IMG/VR virus record: IMGVR_UViG_3300009374_000043
Location: 1-22,291 of that record
DNA: 22,291 nucleotides
Origin: a virus
Direction: 5' to 3' (one strand)
Part shown: one piece after another, positions 13,115 through 20,302 of the stretch
Numbering within the stretch: position 1 is the first letter of the stretch
Layout: every line of letters begins with the position of its first letter
Position numbers and translations under genes: made by a program
Notes under the pieces: model-generated
What the model was told of the DNA's origin: nothing
Seen by the model: the letters and a program-made list of their open reading frames with translations, nothing else
Database searches by the model: none

Positions 13115-14188
13115 ATGCATTCAGTATTTCAAATTAATACTAAAGACTATTTAACTAAAACAATGTTCTTTGATGAACCGGTTGATATCGCTCGATACGA
13201 CCAAGTTAAATATCCACATATCCAAAAGTTACAGGAGAAAATGTCTTCATTCTTTTGGACACCAGATGAGATTGATGTTACAAAGGATAAGATTGACTTT
13301 AATAAGTTAACCGAGTCTGAACAACATATCTTTACTGCTAATCTTAAAAGGCAAATACTACTTGACTCTGTTCAAGGTAGATCCCCTAACATTGCATTAC
13401 TTCCGATTTGTTCTTTACCAGAGGTAGAGTTACTTATTGAAACGTGGGCATTCTTTGAGACGATTCATTCTAAATCATATACACATTTAATTAGAAATGT
13501 ATACCCTAATCCATCAATGGTATTTGATGAAATGGTAACCATTAAAGAGATTGTAGAATGTGGAGATGATGTAAGTAAACACTATGATGCTCTTATTAAT
13601 TTTAAAGGGAAGTATGGGTCATACGAACATAAGAAAGCTTTATATTTAACAATGATGTCTATCTTTATTTTAGAAGGTATCAGATTCTATGTTTCATTCG
13701 CATGCTCTTGGGCCTTTGCAGAACTTAAGAAAATGGAAGGCAACGCTAAGATTATTAAGATGATTGCAAGAGATGAGAATACTCACTTGTCTGCCTCTAT
13801 ACATATTATCAAAGGTCTTATGAAAGAAGATGAAGACTATGTTAAGATCAAAGATGAAACTGAAGATGAAGTGATGGGTATGTTTGCCTCAGCAATTGAA
13901 CAAGAAAGAGATTGGTGTGACTACCTATTTCAAGGTGGTTCAATGATTGGTCTTAACTCTAGTTTATTAAAAGAATATATAGAATGGATTGCATCAAAAA
14001 GAATTAAAACTGTGGGTTACTCTGTACCTTTTCATGTTAGTAAAGCTAACCCATTACCATTTACTGAAAAATGGATTGGTGGTGGTAATGTACAGGTAGC
14101 ACCCCAAGAAACTGAAATCACCTCTTATGTAATTGGTGGTGTTAAACAAGACGTAGAAGAAAATACTTTAAAAGGATTAAGTTTATGA
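13115..14188 (+). CDS. nrdB: Class Ia ribonucleotide reductase small subunit NrdB
   Basis: The product is a 357-residue ferritin-like protein. The di-iron ligands are all visible: Asp84, Glu115 and His118 (FFETIHSKSY), Glu187 (FILEGIR), Glu221 and His224 (ARDENTHL). Tyr122, the radical-bearing tyrosine, is in the SKSYTH segment. The C-terminal tail ends in an acidic-hydrophobic peptide that docks on NrdA. It generates the tyrosyl radical for ribonucleotide reduction. It is separated from nrdA by the TusE-like gene, the membrane protein and the tmRNA. Its stop overlaps the glutaredoxin start (ATGA). Confidence 0.96.
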   Translation: MHSVFQINTKDYLTKTMFFDEPVDIARYDQVKYPHIQKLQEKMSSFFWTPDEIDVTKDKIDFNKLTESEQHIFTANLKRQILLDSVQGRSPNIALLPICSLPEVELLIETWAFFETIHSKSYTHLIRNVYPNPSMVFDEMVTIKEIVECGDDVSKHYDALINFKGKYGSYEHKKALYLTMMSIFILEGIRFYVSFACSWAFAELKKMEGNAKIIKMIARDENTHLSASIHIIKGLMKEDEDYVKIKDETEDEVMGMFASAIEQERDWCDYLFQGGSMIGLNSSLLKEYIEWIASKRIKTVGYSVPFHVSKANPLPFTEKWIGGGNVQVAPQETEITSYVIGGVKQDVEENTLKGLSL

Positions 14189-14436
14189 AGAATATTATAT
14201 GGACAACTAAGTACTGTCCATTTTGCGATAAAGCAAAGAAGATGATGGAAGACAGAGGGATGACATTTGAAACTAGATTAGTTGATGGCGAAATGTGGAC
14301 CTTAGATAATTTATTAACCTATGCACCAGATGCTAGGACCTATCCTCAAGTATGGTTAGGCGAAAAACATATTGGTGGATGTGATGACCTTGAAGCCCAC
14401 TTTGCATTACAGGAGATGGGAATAAATGGTTTGTGA
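14185..14436 (+). CDS. Glutaredoxin
   Basis: The 83-residue thioredoxin-fold protein has the dithiol active site CPFC at residues 11-14. It has a TYPQVWLG segment supplying the cis-proline, and a GGCDDLEAHF ending that binds glutathione in glutaredoxins. In T4 the equivalent electron donor (NrdC) serves the phage ribonucleotide reductase, and the ATGA overlap with nrdB strongly suggests the same job here. An extra Cys sits in GGCDD near residue 66. Confidence 0.92.
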   Translation: MKNIIWTTKYCPFCDKAKKMMEDRGMTFETRLVDGEMWTLDNLLTYAPDARTYPQVWLGEKHIGGCDDLEAHFALQEMGINGL

Positions 14437-14587
14437 ACAATGTAATTCAGAATATGAAATTCTGGTTGATGTTGATGGCAAAGAGATGGTATCAGCGCCT
14501 GAAATGGAGATTGAAACTCCTTATTGCCCGTTTTGTGGATGTGAATGTGAGGACTGGCGAGATGGATTCGACGAAGTGGACGTATGA
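14426..14587 (+). CDS. Small zinc-ribbon protein, 53 aa
   Basis: The frame (MVCEQCNSEYEI...PYCPFCGCEC) has CxxC near the N-terminus and CPFC-x-C-x-C near residue 34, a four-cysteine zinc-ribbon arrangement with an acidic tail. It overlaps the glutaredoxin end by 11 bases and the GIY-YIG gene by 26 bases. Similar mini zinc ribbons are common beside nrd genes in T4-like phages. The function is unknown, possibly protein or nucleic-acid binding. Confidence 0.78.
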   Translation: MVCEQCNSEYEILVDVDGKEMVSAPEMEIETPYCPFCGCECEDWRDGFDEVDV

Positions 14588-15008
14588 AGGTAAAGAATTT
14601 ACCTCAGATGATATCAACGAGTATTATGGTTTTATTTACCGTATCACTAATTTGGATAATGGCCATGATTATATTGGACGTAAGTACTTCAAGAGTAAAC
14701 GAAAGCTTAAACCACTTAAAGGAAAAAAGAATAAGCGATCTAAAATTGTTGAAACCGACTGGCAAGATTATTATGGCTCAAGTAAAAGATTATTAGAAGA
14801 CATCGAGTTATTAGGTAAAGAAAACTTTAAGAGAGAAATAATTGAGTTGTGCTTGACACGGGGCAACACAAATTATGCTGAATTAGTATGGCAAGTGAAG
14901 GAAGATGTATTATTAAGAGAAGACAACTACAATGGTATTATTGCTATTAAGATAGGTGTTGGATCAGTGAAGAATTATATAATGGAGAATAAAGATGGTA
15001 ATAGTTGA
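14562..15008 (+). CDS. GIY-YIG-family endonuclease-like protein
   Basis: The start at 14562 is preferred because the longer frame from 14433 would run through the zinc-ribbon gene. The 148-residue product begins MDSTKWTYEGKEF and carries YYGFIYRITNLDNGHDYIGRK. This is the GIY...YIG pair in a GFIY/DYIG form with the following Arg. Then come a Lys/Arg-rich loop, DWQDYYGSSKRLLEDIE and GKENFKREIIELC, and a Glu (NYAELVWQ) that can serve as the metal ligand. The pattern is close to Seg-like or freestanding phage GIY-YIG proteins. It may nick DNA. No intron sits nearby, so a homing role is not evident. Confidence 0.82.
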   Translation: MDSTKWTYEGKEFTSDDINEYYGFIYRITNLDNGHDYIGRKYFKSKRKLKPLKGKKNKRSKIVETDWQDYYGSSKRLLEDIELLGKENFKREIIELCLTRGNTNYAELVWQVKEDVLLREDNYNGIIAIKIGVGSVKNYIMENKDGNS

Positions 15009-15858
15009 TTATAATGGAATTGGAATTGGCTCAATTATGGGGCAATTGGGTAGGGGTGAAGAATTAAGTGAAGAGCTTATTCGACATGTCATTTTAAATA
15101 ACTTAAGATCATATAGAGTTAAATATCCAGCTCATACTTTTGGCGAAATGGTTATTGCATGTGATGATAGATCTTGGAGACGAGATATCTTTCCTCAATA
15201 CAAAGCAAATAGAACAACCTCAAAGGAAACTGACAAGTATGATTGGGATGAAATTTTTAGAATCCTTAATCTTATCACGGCTGAAATCACCGAGAACTTT
15301 CCTTACCCAGTAATCAAGATAGAAGGTGCAGAGGCAGATGATATTATTGGTGCTCTTGTGACATATAAGACTCAACCTATGATGGCAGAAAAGGTAGTTA
15401 TTATTTCCGCTGATAGGGACTTCATTCAATTGCACATTAAAGGTGAAGTGATTCAATTTTCTCCTATGCAACAGAAGATGGTAACACCACTAGAATCAAC
15501 CGCGGCCAGATATGCATTCGAACATCTTATGAAGGGTGATTCTGGTGATGGTATTCCTAATGTTCTATCCCCGGACAATTCATTTACGGATAAGATTAGA
15601 CAAACACCAATGCGTAAAAAGTTAATTGATGAATGGTGGGAAAATAGAGATAATCTTAAAGCTGTTATGCCGGAAGAAGCATTTAGAAACTATATCAGAA
15701 ATAGAGAGTTAATTGATCTTGATAGAACTCCACAAAAAATCAAAGATGAATCAATAACACAATTGGAAAGTTATAAATATCCTAAAGAAGGAAGTGTTTT
15801 GAATTTTTTAATCGAGAAAAGAATGAATTTATTAATTGAATGTGCAGGTGAATTTTAG
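14995..15858 (+). CDS. rnh: RNase H, T4 Rnh-like 5' nuclease
   Basis: The 287-residue product matches T4 RNase H (a FEN-1 family 5' to 3' nuclease, not an RNase HI). It has VIVDYNGI at the start and IACDDRSWRRDIFPQYKANR. EGAEADDIIGAL and IISADRDFIQLH carry the acidic metal ligands, and SPMQQKMVTP and LMKGDSGDGIPNV contain the helix-three-turn-like region. It ends in NEF-like AGEF. It removes RNA primers from lagging-strand fragments. The start overlaps the GIY-YIG gene by 14 bases. A TATAAATA at 15772 inside the gene may be chance. Confidence 0.93.
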   Translation: MVIVDYNGIGIGSIMGQLGRGEELSEELIRHVILNNLRSYRVKYPAHTFGEMVIACDDRSWRRDIFPQYKANRTTSKETDKYDWDEIFRILNLITAEITENFPYPVIKIEGAEADDIIGALVTYKTQPMMAEKVVIISADRDFIQLHIKGEVIQFSPMQQKMVTPLESTAARYAFEHLMKGDSGDGIPNVLSPDNSFTDKIRQTPMRKKLIDEWWENRDNLKAVMPEEAFRNYIRNRELIDLDRTPQKIKDESITQLESYKYPKEGSVLNFLIEKRMNLLIECAGEF

Positions 15859-15859
15859 A

Positions 15860-16270
15860 ATGGAAATACATGAAATCCTCAAAGCGGTAGGGGAAGTAAA
15901 CTCAAGGGCTATGAAAGCTCAAATACTAATGGACAATGACTCTGTTGCATTACGTAGTATCATGAGGATCAACTTTGATCCTGATTTAATTATATATGTA
16001 TCTAATGATCTTGACTGGACACCAGCTCCTAATTCGTCTCAATGGTATACATCATTAAAGAATGAGACTAAGAACTTAGTACCATTAATCAAAAGACCTC
16101 TTGATAAAGCACATCAAGAACGAAATGATTATAAATTCTCTGAAATTTTAGAAAGCATGGATCCACTCGATGCTAATATTCTAATGGATGTCAAAAACAA
16201 AAAACTTAAGGTCAAAGGGTTAACACTCAAATTGGCCGAGGAAATTTGGGGACGACGAATCTTTAATTAA
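15860..16270 (+). CDS. Conserved hypothetical protein, 136 aa
   Basis: The start at 15860 follows the rnh stop by one base; an upstream in-frame ATG at 15836 lies inside rnh and is less likely. The protein begins MEIHEILKAVGEVNSRAMKAQIL. It has VALRSIMRINFDPDLIIYV in the middle and ends LKVKGLTLKLAEEIWG. I recall the same layout (IHEIL..., ALRxxL..., E(S/I)(M/H)PxDAxI...KxKKL, LT.KLxEExxP) in a conserved family of cyanophages and T4-like phages, without known activity. It follows DNA-processing genes. Confidence 0.75.
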   Translation: MEIHEILKAVGEVNSRAMKAQILMDNDSVALRSIMRINFDPDLIIYVSNDLDWTPAPNSSQWYTSLKNETKNLVPLIKRPLDKAHQERNDYKFSEILESMDPLDANILMDVKNKKLKVKGLTLKLAEEIWGRRIFN

Positions 16271-16271
16271 C

Positions 16272-16358
16272 ATGGATATGACACCAAACGAGATTTTAGT
16301 TTTATTGGTTTTTATGTTTGGTTTATTTGCTATGATTTGGTGCACAAACCACGACTAA
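16272..16358 (+). CDS. Tiny membrane protein, 28 aa
   Basis: The frame encodes MDMTPNEILVLLVFMFGLFA and then MIWCTNHD, a single transmembrane helix of 15-18 residues with an acidic N-terminus. It fits exactly in the gap between two genes. The family is unrecognised and its expression is uncertain, but the composition argues for a real micro-protein. Confidence 0.45.
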   Translation: MDMTPNEILVLLVFMFGLFAMIWCTNHD

Positions 16359-16362
16359 TATT

Positions 16363-16581
16363 ATGCCAACATACGACTTTAGACATAACGACACCGGCGA
16401 AGAATGGGAAGCCACAATGGGTTATAATGATAAGAAAGCCTATTGTGAAGAACATAATTGTGCCCACGTAATACTATCATCACCTAAATTTGTTTCAGGT
16501 ATTAAAGATGTTTGGTCTCAGACTGATGAAGGTTTTAAAGAACGAATGAAAGGTATTAAAAATGTTGGTGAATGCAAATAA
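16363..16581 (+). CDS. FmdB-like small phage protein, 72 aa
   Basis: The 72-residue product begins MPTYDFRHNDTGEEWEATM, the opening typical of FmdB-type regulatory/zinc-ribbon proteins that T4-like phages carry (MPTYxFxxxxTGEExE). It ends with SGIKDVWSQTDEGFKERMKGIK, like the phage versions (SG...K.DSGFK..L..IK). The canonical FmdB CxxC knuckles are missing, which is also usual in the phage branch. The function is unknown. Confidence 0.75.
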   Translation: MPTYDFRHNDTGEEWEATMGYNDKKAYCEEHNCAHVILSSPKFVSGIKDVWSQTDEGFKERMKGIKNVGECK

Positions 16582-16586
16582 TATAA

Positions 16587-17678
16587 TTGAAAAATAAATT
16601 TATACGATTGCTTAAAGCAAACCACCACCGGATAGATTTTATAAGTTATATGGGTGGATGTGGTGGTGAATATTTGGCATTAACTATATCAAATTTATCT
16701 AATGACTATCCATCATACAGTATGGATAGGTTAAACCAAAATGATATTCATACAAATAGGTGGAGTTTTTATGATGATCCATTTTTTGGTTTTTGGGGTA
16801 AATTAGTAAAATATTCAAGAAACAATGATATAACCTTTACTGATTGGGGTTCAATTGCTGATGTGTGGTGTGAATTTTATAAAGATAAAGATTTAAATAT
16901 ACATATAAAATCAATTGAGGATCATTTTGATAAGTACCCTAGGATGCTAATTAGAATGCACGGACCTTTCAAAGGCTTTAAAGAATTATTTACCAAATCA
17001 AAACATATCAGTATAACAGTTGAGACATCTGAGTGGTATGCCTATATTAAATATCTAGTCTTAATTAAGATACTTGGTATTTCATACCCCGATAAAGATG
17101 TTGCTTTAAATTTTATACGTGATTCGTGGAGTGTCGCCAATAAAGTAGGGGCATTTAAAATAATAGATAAAGCGATTTTTATGAATCGGATGAATATTAT
17201 ATTAAATAGTTCTGATGATCTTAGAGCACATAGTGTTATAGCATTTGTTGATCCTTGGGCATTAGGTTATCGTGGTTCATACGAAGATATTATAAGTAAG
17301 GTTTTAGCAAAAGATCCTATTGAATATAATAAATTTGAAACATTGTTGGCAACACCTGAAGGGATAAGAACTCTCGCATTTAGTGATGACACTATTAAAC
17401 CAGAGTTCAATATTGTTGAAGGTGTTAAGGTTAACACCTTCTTAGAGGAAAAATACGAACAACATAAAACTATAAGACCTATGTTTTATGCCGGTGACTT
17501 AGAGAAAATAGGTATCGCTGAATTATTATATAGTGACAAATTACCTATTTTATTCAATGTTGATATTGATAAATATAGTAAGCAAATGTTAATATGGCAT
17601 CAACGTAATATGGATATGATATACGATTTGGAGTTAGATTTAAATATACTATTAGTGAATGACTTATGGGAACTATAG
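16587..17678 (+). CDS. Hypothetical protein, first of two tandem paralogues
   Basis: The likely start is TTG at 16587; the first ATG (codon 22) would cut into a motif shared with the next gene. The 363-residue product has IDFISYMGGCGGEYLALTISNLS at 16-38. Next is a middle block RMLIRMHGPFKGFKELF (119-135), and near the end WHQRNMDMIYDLELDL. The next gene has the same three blocks. The FISxxGGxGxEYL loop resembles the glycine loop of sulfotransferase-like P-loop phage proteins that begin FISGxHGHFLEY, but that link is from memory and weak. No signal peptide is visible. Confidence 0.72.
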   Translation: MKNKFIRLLKANHHRIDFISYMGGCGGEYLALTISNLSNDYPSYSMDRLNQNDIHTNRWSFYDDPFFGFWGKLVKYSRNNDITFTDWGSIADVWCEFYKDKDLNIHIKSIEDHFDKYPRMLIRMHGPFKGFKELFTKSKHISITVETSEWYAYIKYLVLIKILGISYPDKDVALNFIRDSWSVANKVGAFKIIDKAIFMNRMNIILNSSDDLRAHSVIAFVDPWALGYRGSYEDIISKVLAKDPIEYNKFETLLATPEGIRTLAFSDDTIKPEFNIVEGVKVNTFLEEKYEQHKTIRPMFYAGDLEKIGIAELLYSDKLPILFNVDIDKYSKQMLIWHQRNMDMIYDLELDLNILLVNDLWEL

Positions 17679-18784
17679 CAGAAAAGAAAAGATTTATAGC
17701 AGCAATGGGATCAATGGCTGATACATTTGATTTTATTCATGGTGACGGTGGTTCAGGTGCAGAATTTATTTGTATATATCTATCAAATAATTGTGATAGA
17801 TATATACCATTCAATGATAATACCTCAGGTGCATGGATGTCATATAATAGATTTGGATATAAAGAAAGATTTATGAAAAATTTCTTTTTAACTTTAGGTA
17901 TGCACTCTATAAATTTCAATACAAAGTTTGACACCTGGGGTGAGGTTTATGAAGGTTGGGACATCATGACGACTCGTAATATGGAAGTTAGAAATAATAT
18001 TATTGAAGGAATCGAAGGCTTTAAAGAAATGTATCCAGGTAAAAGAATCTTATGTAGAACACATGATGCGTTTTATGGATTTGAGAAATTATTTCCTAAC
18101 TCAGATAGTATTCATTTAAAAGCTAAAAATGAGAAATGGTTAATGTATAGAGAACTTCTGGTTGGTATAAAGGTGATGGGATCCGAAACAGGGCTTGAAG
18201 GTGATAAATTATATACACATTTAATGAATACATATGATACATTAGCCAGAACTGAAAATTCAGGTGTTATGACACCTACAGCAATCATAAATAAGTCTCA
18301 AGGATGGATGAAACCAACAGAATTTTTATCCAGAGATGAATTTAGTAAAAGAATTAAGATTATTATAGATTCAGACACTCCAATGAATACACATTATCCC
18401 ATTGCACTTATGATGCCTGAACGTGTTGGAGCATCAAAAGAGGAGAAAAAATCATTATTGGATATAGAGCCATTCCTATTAAATAGTAAAGATTGGTATT
18501 GGAATACTAGTTATGCTGGCCACAAATATAAAAGAAGAATGAAATTCACAAATTGGTTTAATGATTCATACAACCCAGAGGAATGGAATAGAGCTGGTAA
18601 ATATTTTTGTTTATCAGAATATATATTTGAAGATGACTTTGCACTTCACTACAATATAGATCCTATTAAATTTCACAAAGCTATTTTCGATTGGCATGAA
18701 AAAAACATGGATCTTATATATGAAACAGAAATATATTTGGAAGAACAATTGCTCAAACCAGATATAAATTATTTTGTAAAATAG
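17666..18784 (+). CDS. Hypothetical protein, second tandem paralogue
   Basis: The 372-residue product overlaps its paralogue by 13 bases. Shared blocks are FDFIHGDGGSGAEFICIYLSNN (21-42), KRILCRTHDAFYGFEKLF (126-143) and FDWHEKNMDLIYETEIYLE near the C-terminus. Between blocks the two proteins differ in loops and have diverged strongly, so the duplication is old. The conserved glycine loop and the RTH/RMH motif look catalytic or ligand-binding. Transferase activity (sulfo- or glycosyl-) is a guess. No RBS of note; it is probably translated by coupling. Confidence 0.73.
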   Translation: MGTIAEKKRFIAAMGSMADTFDFIHGDGGSGAEFICIYLSNNCDRYIPFNDNTSGAWMSYNRFGYKERFMKNFFLTLGMHSINFNTKFDTWGEVYEGWDIMTTRNMEVRNNIIEGIEGFKEMYPGKRILCRTHDAFYGFEKLFPNSDSIHLKAKNEKWLMYRELLVGIKVMGSETGLEGDKLYTHLMNTYDTLARTENSGVMTPTAIINKSQGWMKPTEFLSRDEFSKRIKIIIDSDTPMNTHYPIALMMPERVGASKEEKKSLLDIEPFLLNSKDWYWNTSYAGHKYKRRMKFTNWFNDSYNPEEWNRAGKYFCLSEYIFEDDFALHYNIDPIKFHKAIFDWHEKNMDLIYETEIYLEEQLLKPDINYFVK

Positions 18785-18786
18785 GG

Positions 18787-18815
18787 TTTACTTTTGTCCT
18801 GTTTTGTGTTATAAT
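18787..18815 (+). promoter_or_regulatory. Sigma70-like promoter of the exonuclease gene
   Basis: -35 TTTACT at 18787-18792 and -10 TATAAT at 18810-18815 have a 17-bp spacer, with flanks GGGTTTACTTTTGTCC and TGTGTTATAATA. The -10 ends six bases before the ATG at 18822, so the transcript should begin at or within a base or two of the start codon. Confidence 0.88.
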
Positions 18816-18821
18816 AGTATT

Positions 18822-19481
18822 ATGATATTTAAACATGAACCTATTGATCTGGGCTATAAAGATCTAAGCTGCGTTACAAAAGAAACTGGTAGAAAATATG
18901 AAACACCAAAGGGCAATTCATATTCATCAATTACTACCATACTATCTCTACAATCCAAAGAAGCTATTAAAGCTTGGAGAGCCAGAGTAGGACCTGAAGA
19001 AGCCAATAGGATATCACGTAAGGCTTCATCTCGAGGCACTGCAGTACATACCATTGCTGAAAAGTATGTTAACAATGACCCAACTTGGAATGACGCTCCA
19101 TTACACGCCGTGGGTTCATTCATGGACATAAAGCCTATCCTCGATAAAAGATTAACAACTGTGTATGGTCAAGAACTTCCGTTGTACTCTGATCATTTGG
19201 GTGTCGCAGGAAGAGTGGATTGTGTTGGTGTATTTGATGGACAGATATCTATTATTGATTATAAAACATCAAGCAAACCTAAGAAGTTGGAATGGATAAA
19301 GAATTACTTTATTCAAGAATGCTTTTATGCTATTGCTTGGGAAGAAAGAACGAAAATGCCAATTACACAATTGGTAACTATTATTACTGTTGATAATAAT
19401 GAGCCCCAAGTCTTTATTGAGCATAGAGACAATTGGGATAAGGAATTAATTAGATGTATAAAGGAGTATAATGAACAATAA
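18822..19481 (+). CDS. PD-(D/E)XK (Cas4/RecB/MGME1-like) exonuclease
   Basis: The ATG at 18822 is chosen because the longer frame uses codons that are the promoter itself. The 219-residue protein shows the RecB-type nuclease motifs: an N-terminal helix with SSRGTAVHTIAE (His76), GVAGRVDCVGVF (Asp133), IIDYKTSSK (Asp147, Lys149) and the QxxxY-type helix YFIQECFYAIAW (Gln165, Tyr169). These resemble the Cas4 and mitochondrial MGME1 single-strand exonucleases. It may process ends in recombination or degrade host DNA. The gene lies directly on its promoter with no room for a ribosome site. The ClpP-like gene overlaps its end by 11 bases. Confidence 0.86.
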   Translation: MIFKHEPIDLGYKDLSCVTKETGRKYETPKGNSYSSITTILSLQSKEAIKAWRARVGPEEANRISRKASSRGTAVHTIAEKYVNNDPTWNDAPLHAVGSFMDIKPILDKRLTTVYGQELPLYSDHLGVAGRVDCVGVFDGQISIIDYKTSSKPKKLEWIKNYFIQECFYAIAWEERTKMPITQLVTIITVDNNEPQVFIEHRDNWDKELIRCIKEYNEQ

Positions 19482-20058
19482 GACAATGGGTTTACTAGAT
19501 GGGCTAATAGGTAATGATGAAAAGGATATGTTCTCTGCTTCTATTGGTACACAATATGATTATTATTTGAGTGGTGCTATTGAATCGCCTGAGCAGTACA
19601 CTGATATGTTTCACCAAATACGTAACGCTACTTCAAATGATACTATTAACATGCATATCAATAGCCCTGGTGGATCACTCGCTACAGCATTACAATTCTT
19701 TAGATGTTTGGGTGAATCACAGGCAACTATTGTAGCTTCAATTGAAGGAGAATGTATGAGTGCTGCAACCATTCTTATGATGCAGGCCGACGCTTATTTT
19801 ATATCACCACACTCTATGTTTATGTTCCATAACTATTCAGGTGGTGTATTTGGTAAAGGCGGTGAAATGATGGATCAATTAGAATTTGAACGTTTATGGT
19901 CAACCAACTTACTACATGATGTATATAAAGACTTCTTAACTGAAGACGAGGTTAATACTATTCTTGATAACAAAGACATTTGGTTAACCTCAGATGAAGT
20001 ATCCGAAAGACTACAAACTAGAGCAGATAAAGTAACAAAGGAAAATGATGAAGAATGA
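19471..20058 (+). CDS. clpP: ClpP-like serine protease
   Basis: The 195-residue protein fits the ClpP family. INSPGGSLATALQ is at 64-76. GECMSAATILM carries the nucleophile Ser97. FMFHNYSGG has His120 where ClpP has MIHQP. NKDIWLTSDE has Asp169. All three triad positions are thus present, though the His motif is HNY rather than HQP. There is no propeptide-length N-terminus. A strong ribosome site (AAAGGAG) precedes the start even though it overlaps the exonuclease gene. ClpP forms tetradecamers fed by ClpX or ClpA. A phage copy could join or alter the host protease; a scaffold-cleaving role is an alternative. Confidence 0.9.
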   Translation: MNNKTMGLLDGLIGNDEKDMFSASIGTQYDYYLSGAIESPEQYTDMFHQIRNATSNDTINMHINSPGGSLATALQFFRCLGESQATIVASIEGECMSAATILMMQADAYFISPHSMFMFHNYSGGVFGKGGEMMDQLEFERLWSTNLLHDVYKDFLTEDEVNTILDNKDIWLTSDEVSERLQTRADKVTKENDEE

Positions 20059-20179
20059 TTTATGTGATACCTGTGCTAAAGCATACAAAGGTGGTTGTCC
20101 AATTTGGCCTACATTAAGATCAACAACATATTGCGTAGAATATATTAAAAGAGGATCGGTTCCTACCACGAAGAAATAG
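20048..20179 (+). CDS. Cys-rich mini-protein, 43 aa
   Basis: The frame begins inside the ClpP end (11-base overlap). It reads MKNDLCDTCAKAYKGGCPIW followed by a Cys-containing C-terminal part and a basic tail. Four Cys (CxxC, C, C) suggest one bound zinc ion. The family is not recognised. It could be a small DNA- or protein-binding domain. Confidence 0.6.
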   Translation: MKNDLCDTCAKAYKGGCPIWPTLRSTTYCVEYIKRGSVPTTKK

Positions 20180-20210
20180 GTATCCCTATGGGGATACAAA
20201 AAGGTATCCC
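20180..20210 (+). terminator. Alternating hairpin pair (three-arm repeat)
   Basis: GTATCCC occurs at 20180-20186 and again at 20204-20210, with the complement GGGATAC at 20191-20197 between them. The middle arm can pair with either side, 7 bp in both cases. The loops are 4 and 6 bases. No T-run follows on the + strand; a run of five T is in the loop on the minus strand. It stands between the last gene of the ClpP unit and the next promoter, so termination or mRNA end protection is the simplest reading. Confidence 0.5.
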
Positions 20211-20240
20211 TATTTAGTTGCAAAATAAACGATAAAATGG

Positions 20241-20269
20241 TTTACTTTTGGTGCATGTTATGTTATAAT
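20241..20269 (+). promoter_or_regulatory. Sigma70-like promoter of the 20303 unit
   Basis: -35 TTTACT at 20241-20246 and -10 TATAAT at 20264-20269 have a 17-bp spacer. The downstream bases (TATACATATA...AATAAAAA, AGGAG) closely resemble those of the promoter at 2709, including the ribosome-binding site, which suggests that promoter and leader were duplicated as a unit. Confidence 0.88.
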
Positions 20270-20302
20270 ATACATATACAAAATAAAAAAAGGAGTTACA
20301 AA

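Noticed and set aside
12851-13120. Open frame of 89 codons on the minus strand
   Set aside because: Antisense to the tmRNA; no promoter or ribosome site, and all other convincing genes are on the + strand.
14433-14561. N-terminal 43-codon extension of the GIY-YIG gene
   Set aside because: It overlaps the zinc-ribbon gene in another frame and encodes an implausible Trp/Leu/Arg-rich stretch; the ATG at 14562 gives a typical start.
15772-15779. TATAAATA late box inside RNase H
   Set aside because: It encodes ordinary residues (SYKYP), lacks the extended CACTATAAATAAA context and is not near a late-type gene.
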